64,000 bases of DNA from Actinomadura sp. GC306 (GTDB lineage: Bacteria > Actinomycetota > Actinomycetes > Streptosporangiales > Streptosporangiaceae). A model generated the notes under the pieces. That model saw nothing but the letters and a program-made list of their open reading frames with translations, was not told where the DNA came from and searched no databases. The translations under genes and the position numbers were made by a program. Of this stretch, positions 15,019 to 23,779 are shown one piece after another. The stretch spans positions 1-64,000 of the forward strand of contig NZ_SMKM01000007.1 in the NCBI RefSeq assembly GCF_004348665.1, written 5' to 3'. Each line of letters begins with the position of its first letter. Position 1 is the stretch's first letter.

Positions 15019-16209
15019 TCACGCCTTCCGGGCGGCTCGGACGGTCAGCAGGGTCAGCGCGGTCAGGCCCGCCGCGAACCACAGGGCGGCCGTGGTGGAC
15101 GCGCCGTCCACGATGAGGCCGCCGAACAGCGCGCCGAGGGCGATGGCGAGATTGAACACGACGGTGTTCAGCGCCGTGACGGCCTCGGTGTGCCCGGGAG
15201 CCGCCTTGAAGATCCACATCTGGACGGCGACGGGGTAGCTGCCGAACGCCAGCCCCCACAGGACCAGGAGCGCGATACCGGTCCCCTGCGTCACGCCGAC
15301 GACCGGGAACAGCGCCAGGACCGAGGTGATCAGCACGGCGACGGCGACGAGGGTCGCGCGGACGTTGCGTCCCGCGGCGCTGCCGCCGGCGAAGGTGCCG
15401 ATGATGCCCGCCACGCCGAACACGAGCAGCAGCGGCCCGATGAGCTTCTCGTCGACGCCGGAGATCTCCTGGAGGATCGGGCTGACGAAGGTGTACGCCG
15501 CCAGGTGCCCGGTGATCAGCAGGAACGTGGTGACGATGAGCGCGCGGACGGCGGGGATGCGGAACAGCCCGAACATGCCGGCGAGCCGGATCGGGTCGTC
15601 CCCGGGGATCCGCGGCAGGAGGACGAACAGCGCGGAGAGCGCCAGCAGGCCGAGGCCGGCGAAGGTGAGGAACGCGATGCGCCAGTCGGTGAGCCCGCCG
15701 ATCAGCGTCCCGGCCGGGACGCCGAAGACGTTGGCCGCGGTCGCGCCGCCGAACGCGAGCGAGGTGGCGCGGCCGACGTGCCCTTCCGGGACGAGCCGGA
15801 CGGCTATCCCGGCGGCGAGCGCCCAGAACCCGCCGATGCTGATGCCGATCAGGAACCGCGCGGCCAGCAGCGTCGGGAAGTCCGGGGCGAAGTACGAGAG
15901 GGCGTTGGCCACCACCATCAGCGTGATCAGGCCGATGAGGACGGCGCGGCGGTCCAGCCGTCCGATCACGACCGGGACCAGCAGCGCGCTGAGTGCGGCG
16001 ACCAGGCCGGGGACCGTGACCATCAGGCCGGCGGTGCCCTTGGAGATCCCGAAGTCGCCGCTGACGGAGGTGAGCAGGCCGACGGGGAGCTGCTCGGCGG
16101 TGACGACGAGGAACGTCCCGACCGCGACCGCCACCACGGCCAGCCAGCGCTTGAGGGACACGTGCTCGGGGACGGGCCCGGTGGTCGCGGGGGTTTCGGT
16201 GCGGGTCAT
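15019..16209 (-). CDS. MFS transporter (DHA1 family, drug/sugar efflux type)
   Basis: A 396-residue protein with about 12 hydrophobic segments. GTFLVVTAEQLPVGLLTSVS in the first helix and LDRRAVLIGLITLMVVANAL in the 2-3 loop region are typical of DHA1 exporters of the AraJ/NepI type. The start ATG at 16209 overlaps the stop of the upstream EamA gene, so the two are co-translated. Both are probably controlled by the palindrome at 17159-17182. The substrate is unknown. Confidence 0.87.
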   Translation of the reverse strand: MTRTETPATTGPVPEHVSLKRWLAVVAVAVGTFLVVTAEQLPVGLLTSVSGDFGISKGTAGLMVTVPGLVAALSALLVPVVIGRLDRRAVLIGLITLMVVANALSYFAPDFPTLLAARFLIGISIGGFWALAAGIAVRLVPEGHVGRATSLAFGGATAANVFGVPAGTLIGGLTDWRIAFLTFAGLGLLALSALFVLLPRIPGDDPIRLAGMFGLFRIPAVRALIVTTFLLITGHLAAYTFVSPILQEISGVDEKLIGPLLLVFGVAGIIGTFAGGSAAGRNVRATLVAVAVLITSVLALFPVVGVTQGTGIALLVLWGLAFGSYPVAVQMWIFKAAPGHTEAVTALNTVVFNLAIALGALFGGLIVDGASTTAALWFAAGLTALTLLTVRAARKA

Positions 16210-17141
16210 GGTGCGGGACTCCGTGCTGGCAGGGGGCCGGGCGTGCTGAGGACCGCGGGCCCCGGCGGGGCGGCGGCGGGCTTCTTCGTCTTCGGAGGGA
16301 TCTGGCCGAGCAGCATCCCGGCGAAGGCGATGACCATGCCGAGGAGCTGCAGCGGGGTGAGCGCCTGGCCGAGCGCGGCCCAGCCGATGACGGCGGCGGA
16401 GAGCGGGCTCAGCAGGACGAGGAACGCGACCGAGGTGGCGGGGAGGCGGGAGATGCCGCGGAACCAGATCCAGTAGCCGATGGCGGTGCCGAAGACCGCG
16501 AGGTAGAGGTAGCCGGAGACCGCGGCGCCGTCGAGCGCGGGCGGCGCGCCCTCCACCAGCAGCGCCACGGGGACGAGCAGCAGGCCGCCGGCGGTGAGCT
16601 GCCAGCCGGTGAACGGCAGCGCGCCCACGCCCTCCGGGTGGCCCCAGCGCTTGGTGAGGACGGTCCCGGCGGCCATGGAAGCGGTCCCGGCGAGCCCGGC
16701 GACGATCCCGGTGGTGTCGAGGATCGCGTCGGAGCGCAGCACCACCAGGCTCACTCCGAACACGCCGATGACGCCCGCCAGGAGCTTGTGCGCCGTGGGC
16801 CGCTCGGACAGCAGGAGGCCGGCGAGGGCGAGCGTGAACAGCGGGCTCGCCGCGCCGAGGATGGCGGCGACGCCGCCGGGCAGCCGGTAGGCGGCCAGGA
16901 ACAGCAGCGGGAAGAACACGCCGATGTTCAGCGCGCCGAGCACCGCGGCCCGCCAGACCCACACGCCGCGCGGCAGCAGGCGGCTGATGAGCAGCAGCGC
17001 CAGCCCGGCCGGCAGCGCGCGCAGCAGCGCGGTCAGCAGCGGGCGGTCGGGCGGGAGGAACTCCGTGGTCACGGCATAGGTCGATCCCCAGACGATGGGG
17101 GTGAGGGCGGTGAACGCGACCGTCCTGGAGGTGCCCGACAT
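16206..17141 (-). CDS. EamA/DMT-family permease
   Basis: A 311-residue protein with about ten membrane segments arranged as two EamA repeats (VWGSTYAVTTEFLPPDRPLL near the N-terminus; GTASMAAGTVLTKRWGHPEG opens the second). EamA permeases export metabolites or amino acids. The start ATG has an AAGG Shine-Dalgarno and lies 17 bp from a perfect palindrome, the likely operator. It forms a two-gene exporter operon with the MFS gene. Confidence 0.87.
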   Translation of the reverse strand: MSGTSRTVAFTALTPIVWGSTYAVTTEFLPPDRPLLTALLRALPAGLALLLISRLLPRGVWVWRAAVLGALNIGVFFPLLFLAAYRLPGGVAAILGAASPLFTLALAGLLLSERPTAHKLLAGVIGVFGVSLVVLRSDAILDTTGIVAGLAGTASMAAGTVLTKRWGHPEGVGALPFTGWQLTAGGLLLVPVALLVEGAPPALDGAAVSGYLYLAVFGTAIGYWIWFRGISRLPATSVAFLVLLSPLSAAVIGWAALGQALTPLQLLGMVIAFAGMLLGQIPPKTKKPAAAPPGPAVLSTPGPLPARSPAP

Positions 17142-17158
17142 CTCGATACCTTCTTGTT

Positions 17159-17182
17159 GATTATCTTAATGCTAAGATAATC
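17159..17182. promoter_or_regulatory. Palindromic operator upstream of the EamA-MFS operon
   Basis: GATTATCTTA, then ATGC, then TAAGATAATC is a perfect 10-bp inverted repeat in an otherwise GC-rich area. It overlaps the probable -10 of the reverse promoter, and its AT-rich arms suit a MarR- or PadR-type repressor. No such regulator gene is adjacent, so the repressor would act from elsewhere. Confidence 0.7.
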
Positions 17183-17281
17183 GCCGCCATGAACGCTAGC
17201 GTCAAGTAGGTCAACGTTGAGATTTATTCCGGCGGGCACCTCCGGGACGAGCCGACGGCCGGCGGCCCGAGGGTCAGCAGG

Positions 17282-18277
17282 TCAGAACGCCTCGTCGAGC
17301 GCGACCGTCCCCGCCACCCCGATCTGGTAGGCCGAGACCCGGCGCTCGAAGAAGTTGGACAGCTCCTGCACGTCCTGCAGCTCCATGAACGAGAACGGGT
17401 TCTGCGCGCCGTACCGGGCCGGAAGCCCGAGCCGGACGAGGCGCTGGTCGGCCACGTACTCCAGGTAGGTGCGCATGTCGCCCGCGCTCATGCCGGACAG
17501 GCCGTCCCCGCACAGGTCGCGGGCGAAGCCGGACTCCGCCTCGACGGCCTCCTCCATCATGCGGGTGACCTGCTCCGTCAGCTCCGCGTCGAACAGGCCG
17601 GGCTCCTCGGCCCGGACGGTGTCCACCACGGAGAACGCGAACTCCATGTGCATGCTTTCGTCCCGAAAGACCCAGTTCGTCCCGGACGCGAGCCCGTTCA
17701 GCAGGCCGCGCGACCGCAGCCAGTAGACGTAGGCGAACGCGCCGTAGAAGAACAGGCCCTCGATGCACGCGGCGAAGCAGATGAGGTTCAGCAGGAAGGT
17801 CCGGCGGTCAGCGGCGGTGCGGAGCTCGTCCAGCGCGCCGAGCGAGTCGATCCAGCGGAAGCAGAACTCCGCCTTCGCCCGGATGGACGGGATGTGCTCG
17901 ACCGCCGCGAACGCCTTGGCGCGCTCGTCCTGGTCGGGCAGGTAGGTGTCCAGGAGCGTCAGATAGAACTGCACATGGACGGCCTCCTCGAAGAGCTGCC
18001 GCGACAGGTACAGCCGGGCCTCGGGGGCGTTCACGTGCTTGTAGAGGTTGAGCACCAGGTTGTTCGCCACGATCGAGTCGCCGGTCGCGAAGAACGCGAC
18101 CAGGCGGTTCACCAGGTGCAGCTCGGCGGGCGTGAGGCGCGCCAGGTCGACGAGGTCGGACGCCAGGTCCACCTCCTCCACCGTCCACGTGTTGCGGATC
18201 GCGGCGCGGTACCGCTCGTAGAAGTCGGGATAGCGCATCGGCCGCAGGGTCAGGTCCATACCGGGATCGAGCAGCAT
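17282..18277 (-). CDS. nrdB: Class I ribonucleotide reductase beta (radical) subunit
   Basis: A 331-residue R2 protein. Metal ligands appear in FFATGDSIVANN, LFEEAVHVQFY, CIEGLFFY and DESMHMEF. The EAVHVQFY segment keeps the radical Tyr at the His+4 position. The C-terminus ends TVALDEAF, an acidic/aromatic tail of the kind that docks to the large subunit. The ATG has a GGAAGGAAAC Shine-Dalgarno. The gene follows nrdA by 38 bp and shares its riboswitch leader. With NrdA it reduces ribonucleotides for DNA synthesis under aerobic conditions. Confidence 0.94.
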   Translation of the reverse strand: MLLDPGMDLTLRPMRYPDFYERYRAAIRNTWTVEEVDLASDLVDLARLTPAELHLVNRLVAFFATGDSIVANNLVLNLYKHVNAPEARLYLSRQLFEEAVHVQFYLTLLDTYLPDQDERAKAFAAVEHIPSIRAKAEFCFRWIDSLGALDELRTAADRRTFLLNLICFAACIEGLFFYGAFAYVYWLRSRGLLNGLASGTNWVFRDESMHMEFAFSVVDTVRAEEPGLFDAELTEQVTRMMEEAVEAESGFARDLCGDGLSGMSAGDMRTYLEYVADQRLVRLGLPARYGAQNPFSFMELQDVQELSNFFERRVSAYQIGVAGTVALDEAF

Positions 18278-18315
18278 GCCGTTTCCTTCCGTCCGCGGTC
18301 CTTCGGTCCGCGCGC

Positions 18316-20610
18316 TCACTGGCACGCCTCGCAGGTCTCGGGGTTCTCCAGGGAGCAGGCCGCGGCCGACTCGGCGGCGACCGTCGTCTGCGCGATCCGG
18401 GTCGCCGGACGGGAGCGCAGGTAATAGGTGGTCTTCAGGCCGCGCCGCCAGGCGTAGGCGTACATCGAGGACAGCTTCCCGATCGTCGGCGTCTCCATGA
18501 ACAGGTTCAGCGAGTGCGACTGGTCGATGTACGGGGTGCGGGCGGCGGCGAGGTCGATCAGCGCCTTCTGCGGCAGCTCCCAGGCCGTCCGGTAGCGGGC
18601 CCGCAGTTCCTCCGGGAGGTCCACGAGGCCCTGGACGGACCCGTTCGCCCTCTTGATCGCCTCGCGGACGGCCGGCGTCCAGAGGCCGAGCGACTTCAGG
18701 TCGTCCACCAGGTAGTGGTTGATCTGCAGGAACTCGCCGGAGAGCGTCTCGCGCTTGAACAGGTTGGACACCTGCGGCTCGATGCACTCGTAGCAGCCCG
18801 CGATGGACGCGATCGTGGCGGTCGGCGCGATCGCGACGAGCAGCGAGTTGCGGAGCCCGACCTCGGCGATGCGCTCGCGGAGCCGCCTCCACTCGGCGGG
18901 GTGCACGGGCTTCGCGTCCGGGAAGTGGTCCAGGTGGAGCTGCCCGCGTGCCGTGCGCGTCTTGGCGTAGGCGGGCAGCGGGCCGTGCACCTCGGCCAGG
19001 TCGGCGGACGCGGCGTAGGCGGCCAGCGCGATCTCCTCGGAGATGCGGGTGGACAGGTCGCGGGCCTCCGGTGAATCGAAGGCCAGGCGAAGCGTGAAGA
19101 ACACGTCGGCAAGCCCCATCACGCCGAGCCCGACGGGCCGCCACTTGCGGTTCGCCTTCTCCGCCTCGGGCGTCGGGTAGAAGCCGCGGTCGATGGTGCG
19201 GTCCAGGAACCGGACGGCGGTGCGGACGGTGGCGCGGAGCCGGTCCCAGTCCATCCCGGACGGCGTGACGTGCGCGGCCAGGTTCACCGAACCGAGGTTG
19301 CACACGGCCGTCTCGCCGTCGGCGGTCACCTCCAGGATCTCCGTGCAGAGGTTGGACAGGTGGACGGTCTCCCCGGCTTCGGCGGTCTGGTTGCAGGCCC
19401 GGTTGGCGGCGTCCTTGAACGTCATCCACCCGTTGCCCGTCTCGGCAAGGGTGCGCATCATCCGCCCGTACAGCCTCCGCGCCGGGACCTGCCGGACGTA
19501 CCGGCCCGCCTTCTCCGCGTCCCGGTACGCGGCGTCGAACGCGTCGCCCCACAGGTCCGCCAGCTCGGGGACCTCCTTCGGGTCGAACAGCGACCACGTC
19601 GCGTCCTGCTCGACGCGGCGCATGAACTCGTCCGGAATCCAGTTCGCGAGGTTGAGGTTGTGGGTGCGGCGCGCCTCTTCGCCGGTGTTGTCGCGCAGTT
19701 CGAGGAACTCCTCGACGTCGGCGTGCCACGGCTCCAGGTACACGCACGCCGCGCCCTTGCGGCGCCCGCCCTGGTTGACGGCCGCGACCGACGCGTCGAG
19801 CGTGCGCAGCCACGGGACGATCCCGTTGGAGTGCCCGTTCGTGCCGCGGATCAGCGAGCCCCGCGACCGGACCTTCGTCCAGGAGATCCCGATGCCGCCC
19901 GCGTACTTGCTGAGCCGCGCCACCTGCGTGTACCGCTCGTAGATCGACTCCAGCTCGTCCCGCGGCGAGTCGAGCAGGAAACAGGACGACAGCTGGGGAC
20001 GGCGCGCGGCGGAGTTGAACAGCGTCGGCGAGCTGGGCAGGTACGACAACGTGCTGAGCAGCCCGTACAGCTCGCCCGCCTCCTCGACTGTGTCGGCGAG
20101 GCCACACGCGACGCGCAGCAGGAAGTGCTGCGGGCGCTCCAGGACGAGCCGCGTTCGCGGATGCCTCAGCAGATACCGGTCGTAGAGGGTGCGGAGCCCG
20201 AAGTACTCGAACCGGTCATCGGCCGCCTCGTCGACGAGCGCGTCCAGCGCGGGCGCGTTACCGGCGACGAACGCGGCGGGCGCGTCCGCCAGCAGGCCCG
20301 CCCGGTGCGCCGCGGCGACCGACTCGGCGAACGTCCGCACGCCCGCGGCCGCCGCCTCCTCCCGGATGCGGACGCCGAGCAACCGCGCGGCGACCCGGGA
20401 GTACCCGGGTTCGGCGGGGACCAGCGCGCCCGCCTCGCCGATCGCGAGGTCCCGCAGCGCCGCCGCGTCCGTACCGTCCCCGGCCCGGACCGCGGCCAGC
20501 ACCCGGCCCGCCGCGACGCCGGGTATCCCTTCGCAGGCGGCCTCGACCTCGGCGGCGACCCCCGCGAACGCCGCGGATACCGCAGGCGGCGCGGCCAGAT
20601 CCTGTGTCAC
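18316..20610 (-). CDS. nrdA: Class Ia ribonucleotide reductase alpha subunit
   Basis: A 764-residue R1 protein. The active-site cysteines appear in QLSSCFLLDS, LSNLCTEIL and AVCNLGSVNL, and the C-terminal redox pair is CEAC. The start is GTG 20610, with GGGAGAAG upstream. The gene lies downstream of a cobalamin riboswitch. In Streptomyces the class Ia nrdAB operon is repressed by B12 through such a riboswitch, so that the B12-dependent class II enzyme is used when cobalamin is available; the same logic is likely here. No nrdS-like regulator gene follows nrdB. Confidence 0.95.
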   Translation of the reverse strand: MTQDLAAPPAVSAAFAGVAAEVEAACEGIPGVAAGRVLAAVRAGDGTDAAALRDLAIGEAGALVPAEPGYSRVAARLLGVRIREEAAAAGVRTFAESVAAAHRAGLLADAPAAFVAGNAPALDALVDEAADDRFEYFGLRTLYDRYLLRHPRTRLVLERPQHFLLRVACGLADTVEEAGELYGLLSTLSYLPSSPTLFNSAARRPQLSSCFLLDSPRDELESIYERYTQVARLSKYAGGIGISWTKVRSRGSLIRGTNGHSNGIVPWLRTLDASVAAVNQGGRRKGAACVYLEPWHADVEEFLELRDNTGEEARRTHNLNLANWIPDEFMRRVEQDATWSLFDPKEVPELADLWGDAFDAAYRDAEKAGRYVRQVPARRLYGRMMRTLAETGNGWMTFKDAANRACNQTAEAGETVHLSNLCTEILEVTADGETAVCNLGSVNLAAHVTPSGMDWDRLRATVRTAVRFLDRTIDRGFYPTPEAEKANRKWRPVGLGVMGLADVFFTLRLAFDSPEARDLSTRISEEIALAAYAASADLAEVHGPLPAYAKTRTARGQLHLDHFPDAKPVHPAEWRRLRERIAEVGLRNSLLVAIAPTATIASIAGCYECIEPQVSNLFKRETLSGEFLQINHYLVDDLKSLGLWTPAVREAIKRANGSVQGLVDLPEELRARYRTAWELPQKALIDLAAARTPYIDQSHSLNLFMETPTIGKLSSMYAYAWRRGLKTTYYLRSRPATRIAQTTVAAESAAACSLENPETCEACQ

Positions 20611-20653
20611 GTGCTCTTCTCCCCTCGCAGGCCGCCTCGCGGAGGCATGCGAA

Positions 20654-20695
20654 CGGGACGCGAACCGCCCCCGGGGCGCACCGCGCTCCGTCCCG
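20654..20695 (-). promoter_or_regulatory. Hairpin between riboswitch aptamer and nrdA (expression platform candidate)
   Basis: CGGGACG (20654-20660) and CGTCCCG (20689-20695) form a GC stem around a very GC-rich loop in the nrdA leader, between the aptamer and the GTG start. It lacks a clear U tract, so it may block translation or signal Rho-type termination rather than form an intrinsic terminator. Confidence 0.45.
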
Positions 20696-20728
20696 ACCCA
20701 CCCGCGAGGCCCTCGGACGAACAACGCA

Positions 20729-20922
20729 CTGGCAGGTCTTCGGACTCGCGGGCGCCGCCTGCTCGCACAGGCGTCCTACTGGCCGTCGCTTCCCGGGCCC
20801 GGATGGCCCAGTGCTTCATGACGGCGGTCGTTCCCGCTCACCGCTGCGGGGCAGTCCCGGATTCGCACCGGGTTCCCTCTCACGTCGCCCCCGCCGCGGA
20901 CGGCGGGGGCGAACCAGCACGG
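20729..20922 (-). promoter_or_regulatory. Cobalamin (B12) riboswitch
   Basis: Read on the reverse strand, the region has the hallmark order of the B12 aptamer: GGGAACCCGGTGCGAATCCG, then GACTGCCCCGCAGCGGTGAG, then a variable arm, ending CGAGTCCGAAGACCTGCCAG. These match the conserved segments of adenosylcobalamin riboswitches. It lies 5' of nrdA-nrdB on the same strand, so it should lower class Ia reductase expression when B12 is plentiful. It is not oriented towards the copper genes on the other side. Confidence 0.93.
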
Positions 20923-21027
20923 GATTGAACCCTACATCTAGTTGGCGATCTTTGTGCAACCCCAAGATGTTGGGCGTGTCGAAAGATATGGAAGGGCGGC
21001 TGCACGCACGGCGAACCGGGTGGCAGG

Positions 21028-21639
21028 ATGGTGGCCGCCATGTCCCCGCATGCCCCGAACCCGGTGTTCCGGACCGCTCGCGCGGTGGTGTTCGCCACCG
21101 TGTGCGTCACCCTTGCCATCGTCGGGCACGTGGTGGCCGCGGGGACGGTCACGGCCGGGCCGGCGGCGACGGGCTTCATCCTCGTCCTCGGCGTGACACG
21201 GCTGCTGGCGGGGCACGAGCGCTCGCTGGCGACGATTCTGGGCGGGCTCCTCGGCGGGCAGTTCGCGCTGCACACGCTGTTCTCGGCCGCGTCCGGTCCC
21301 GTCCACCACGCGACGCACGGCGCGGACGTCATGGTCCCGGTCGCGCACGGCACCGGCGGCCCGGCGATGACGCTCGCGCACACCGTGGCCGCGCTGATCG
21401 CGGCGTGGTGGCTGCGGCGCGGCGAGCGGGCCGCGTGGTCGCTGGCCCGGCGCGTCGCCGCCGCGGCGGACCGCCCGATCCGGCTGCTGCTCGCCCTCCT
21501 CACCGTCGAACCCGTCGCACCGCCGCGACGCACCCCGCCGGCACCGGCGGACGCCGCACTCCCAGCCACCGGCCGGGTGCTGCGGCACCAGGTCGTCCGG
21601 CGGGGCCCACCGTCCCGTTCGAGGGCGCTCGCCGTCTGA
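21028..21639 (+). CDS. Small integral membrane protein next to YcnI and CopC-like genes
   Basis: A 203-residue protein with about four hydrophobic segments (AVVFATVCVTLAIVGHVVAA is the first) and a His-rich loop, SGPVHHATHGADVMVPVAHG, of the kind that can bind copper. The C-terminal 50 residues are Pro/Arg-rich. An in-frame ATG at 21040 is an alternative start. It precedes a YcnI and a CopC-like gene by 80 bp, so a part in copper uptake or handling is inferred from context and the His loop only. Confidence 0.72.
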   Translation: MVAAMSPHAPNPVFRTARAVVFATVCVTLAIVGHVVAAGTVTAGPAATGFILVLGVTRLLAGHERSLATILGGLLGGQFALHTLFSAASGPVHHATHGADVMVPVAHGTGGPAMTLAHTVAALIAAWWLRRGERAAWSLARRVAAAADRPIRLLLALLTVEPVAPPRRTPPAPADAALPATGRVLRHQVVRRGPPSRSRALAV

Positions 21640-21719
21640 GCCGAGCGCCGTACGTCCCGGGACGCCGGACCTCGGCGCTCCCGTGTCTCCCCCTCGTACG
21701 ACTCGAACGGAGTTCCGTC

Positions 21720-22430
21720 ATGTCCTTCATTCCGCATGCCCGCCGGGCGGGTGCGGTCGCGTCCCTCGCCGCCATATCCGTCACCGGCTTCGCGACGGCC
21801 GCGTCCGCGCACATCACCGCCAACCCGAAGACCGCCGAGCAGGGCTCGTACGCGAAGGTCGCGTTCCGCGTGCCGAACGAGCGGGACAACGCGTCCACGA
21901 CGAAGGTCGTGGTGCACCTCCCGGCCGAGCACCCGCTGTCGTCGGTGTCGGTCCGGCCCGTCCCCGGCTGGAAGGTGAAGGTGGAGAAGGCGAAGCTCGC
22001 CGAGCCCATCGAGGCGCACGGCGGCAAGCTCACCGAGGCCGTCAGCACGATCACCTGGTCGGGCGGGAGGATCGAGCCCGGTGAATTCCAGGAGTTCGAC
22101 GTGTCCATGGGCCGGCTGCCCACGGACACCGACCGGATGGTCTTCAAGGCCGACCAGACGTACTCGAACGGCGAGGTGGTCAAGTGGGCGGAGGAGCCGC
22201 CGGCGGAGGGCGGGGAGGAGCCCGAGCACCCCGCCCCGGTTCTTAAGCTGCTCCCGGAGGGCGGTACGGAGACGGCAGGGCTGACCGCCCAGACGAAGCC
22301 CGAGGAGCCCGCCGCCGCGTCCGCCGAGGACGGGACCGCCCGCCTCCTCGGCGGCATCGGAATCGCCGTCGGAGTGATCGGCATCGGAGTCGGCGGCATC
22401 GGAATGGCGCGCGCTAGGAGCAAGGCATGA
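21720..22430 (+). CDS. YcnI-family (DUF1775) copper-binding exported protein
   Basis: A 236-residue protein with a signal peptide ending ASAHITANP, leaving an N-terminal His on the mature chain, the copper site in characterised YcnI. The DUF1775 domain follows (VAFRVPNERDNASTTKVVVH, VRPVPGWKVKVEKAKLAE). An acidic Pro-rich linker leads to a Gly/Ile-rich C-terminal membrane helix and the basic end RARSKA, so it is membrane-anchored and faces outward. The stop overlaps the start of the CopC-like gene. It probably delivers or buffers periplasmic copper. Confidence 0.88.
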   Translation: MSFIPHARRAGAVASLAAISVTGFATAASAHITANPKTAEQGSYAKVAFRVPNERDNASTTKVVVHLPAEHPLSSVSVRPVPGWKVKVEKAKLAEPIEAHGGKLTEAVSTITWSGGRIEPGEFQEFDVSMGRLPTDTDRMVFKADQTYSNGEVVKWAEEPPAEGGEEPEHPAPVLKLLPEGGTETAGLTAQTKPEEPAAASAEDGTARLLGGIGIAVGVIGIGVGGIGMARARSKA

Positions 22431-22984
22431 TCCGCATGATGAGGATCGCCGCGGCGATGGCCGTGGCGATGGTGTTGGCGGTGCCGTTCGCGGCACCGGC
22501 GTCGGCGCACGACACGCTGACCGGTTCGAGTCCGAAGAAGGACGCGACGGTCGAGGCTCCGTCGGAGATCGAACTGACGTTCTCGGCCGCCGTCAGGCTG
22601 CCGCGCGTGGTCGTCACGGACGCTTCGGAGAAGCCGTATCAGGCGGCAGATCCCGAGGCGGTCGACAACAAGGTCACGGTGCCGCTCAACGGGCCCATGC
22701 CCAACGGCGAGTACACCGTCGCGTGGCGCGTCGTGTCGTCGGATGGGCACCCCATCCAGGGCACGTACAAGTTCACCGTGGAGGGCTCGCCCGCCGAGTC
22801 GGCCGCGCCGTCCAGCGCCGCGGCCGAGCCCCCGGCGCCTGAGCCGACCGCGACGAACGCCGCGTCCTCGGAGGAATCGGGCGGCTCGTCGGGCTGGCTG
22901 TGGATCGGCCTGATCGCGCTCGTCATCGGCGCGGCGGCCGGCGCGGTCGCCTGGTTCCGCCGCTCCACACCGTCCGAGAACTGA
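22427..22984 (+). CDS. CopC-like copper resistance/uptake protein
   Basis: A 185-residue protein with a signal peptide (AVPFAAPASAHDTL), an N-terminal His after cleavage, and the CopC beta-sandwich ending SSDGHPIQGTYKFTVEG with the second His. A Ser/Pro/Ala linker and a C-terminal helix (WLWIGLIALVIGAAAGAVAW) anchor it to the membrane. This is the usual domain order of actinobacterial CopC proteins that pair with YcnI. No fused or adjacent CopD is present, although the membrane protein upstream may take a similar place. Confidence 0.88.
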   Translation: MIRMMRIAAAMAVAMVLAVPFAAPASAHDTLTGSSPKKDATVEAPSEIELTFSAAVRLPRVVVTDASEKPYQAADPEAVDNKVTVPLNGPMPNGEYTVAWRVVSSDGHPIQGTYKFTVEGSPAESAAPSSAAAEPPAPEPTATNAASSEESGGSSGWLWIGLIALVIGAAAGAVAWFRRSTPSEN

Positions 22985-22991
22985 CCGATCC

Positions 22992-23041
22992 GGCCACCGG
23001 TCGGGTGATCACAGCACCACAGTGATCATCCGGCCGGTTGG
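22992..23041. terminator. Stem-loop between the CopC-like gene and the convergent TetR gene
   Basis: GGTCGGGTGATCAC (ending 23012) pairs imperfectly with GTGATCATCCGGCC (starting 23022) around a short loop. The structure can form on either strand between two convergent genes, so a bidirectional terminator is the simplest reading. Confidence 0.55.
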
Positions 23042-23106
23042 CGCGAACAGCTCCGGCCCTCCGCGCCGCCCTCGATGCCAGCGGCGAAAGCGCCCCAGGC
23101 CAGGCT

Positions 23107-23700
23107 TCAGGGGGTGAAGGCGCGGAGGGTTGCTTCTACCAGTGCGTCGGCGTACTCGGGAGTGAGTGGTCCTGAGCGGTGGAGCCAGCGCTGGTGGAGC
23201 GGGGCGTACAGCACTTCCAGGACGAGGTCCAGGTCGGCGTCCTCGGACAGTTGACCGGCCTGCTGGGCGGCGCGGAGGCGCTCCTTCTTAGCGTCGTCCA
23301 CCGGGGCGGCCAGCTTCTCGCGGTACTGGGCCGCGAGGGCGGGATCGCCGATGATCTCGATGTTGAGCGCCCGGATCGGCGCCTCGAACGCGGGGTCGGC
23401 GAACTCGGCGACGGTGGCGCGCATGACGGTCTTGAGGTCGGCTTCTAGGTCGCCGGTGTCGGGGAGCCGGACGCCCTCGCCGGCATCGCTGAGCTCCAGG
23501 AACGCGTCGAAGATCACCGCGCCCTTGGCCGGCCACCAGCGGTAGATCGTCTGCTTGCCCACGCCCGCGCGGGCGGCGATGCCCTCGATCGTCACCTTGG
23601 CGTATCCGACTTCGGAGACGAGTTCGCGCGCGGCGGCGAGGACGGCCCGGCGGGACCGCTCGCTGCGCCGGGCCGGGTTCGGCTTCCCAGATTGCGACAC
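23107..23700 (-). CDS. TetR-family repressor of the divergent SDR gene
   Basis: A 197-residue TetR protein. The HTH is IEGIAARAGVGKQTIYRWW, followed by an AcrR-type ligand-binding C-terminal domain. It starts at GTG 23700, only 6 nt from a reverse-strand TAGGAT -10, so its mRNA is probably leaderless. Two GAGACG/CGTCTC palindromes lie between it and the divergent short-chain dehydrogenase, the usual arrangement for autorepression plus repression of the neighbour. Confidence 0.9.
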   Translation of the reverse strand: MSQSGKPNPARRSERSRRAVLAAARELVSEVGYAKVTIEGIAARAGVGKQTIYRWWPAKGAVIFDAFLELSDAGEGVRLPDTGDLEADLKTVMRATVAEFADPAFEAPIRALNIEIIGDPALAAQYREKLAAPVDDAKKERLRAAQQAGQLSEDADLDLVLEVLYAPLHQRWLHRSGPLTPEYADALVEATLRAFTP

Positions 23701-23727
23701 GCCCGGATCCTAGCATCTTGGCGAGAC

Positions 23728-23742
23728 GAGACGTTCCGTCTT
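23728..23742. promoter_or_regulatory. TetR operator site 1
   Basis: GAGACG-TTC-CGTCTT is an imperfect inverted repeat (one mismatch) sharing half-sites with the perfect palindrome at 23780-23794. It overlaps the forward -35 (TTGACA at 23741) and the expected reverse -35 of the TetR gene. Confidence 0.65.
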
Positions 23743-23770
23743 GACAATGCCGCGGGCACGGTTTCATACT
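23741..23770 (+). promoter_or_regulatory. Promoter of the SDR gene
   Basis: TTGACA at 23741-23746 and CATACT at 23765-23770 are separated by 18 bp, a sigma-70-type promoter for the SDR gene. The two TetR sites flank it, one overlapping the -35 and one starting 10 bp after the -10. Confidence 0.6.
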
Positions 23771-23779
23771 CCTCATAAC

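Noticed and set aside
20729-20922. B12 riboswitch controlling the copper genes at 21-23 kb
   Set aside because: The conserved aptamer segments read on the reverse strand, towards nrdA, not towards the forward copper genes.
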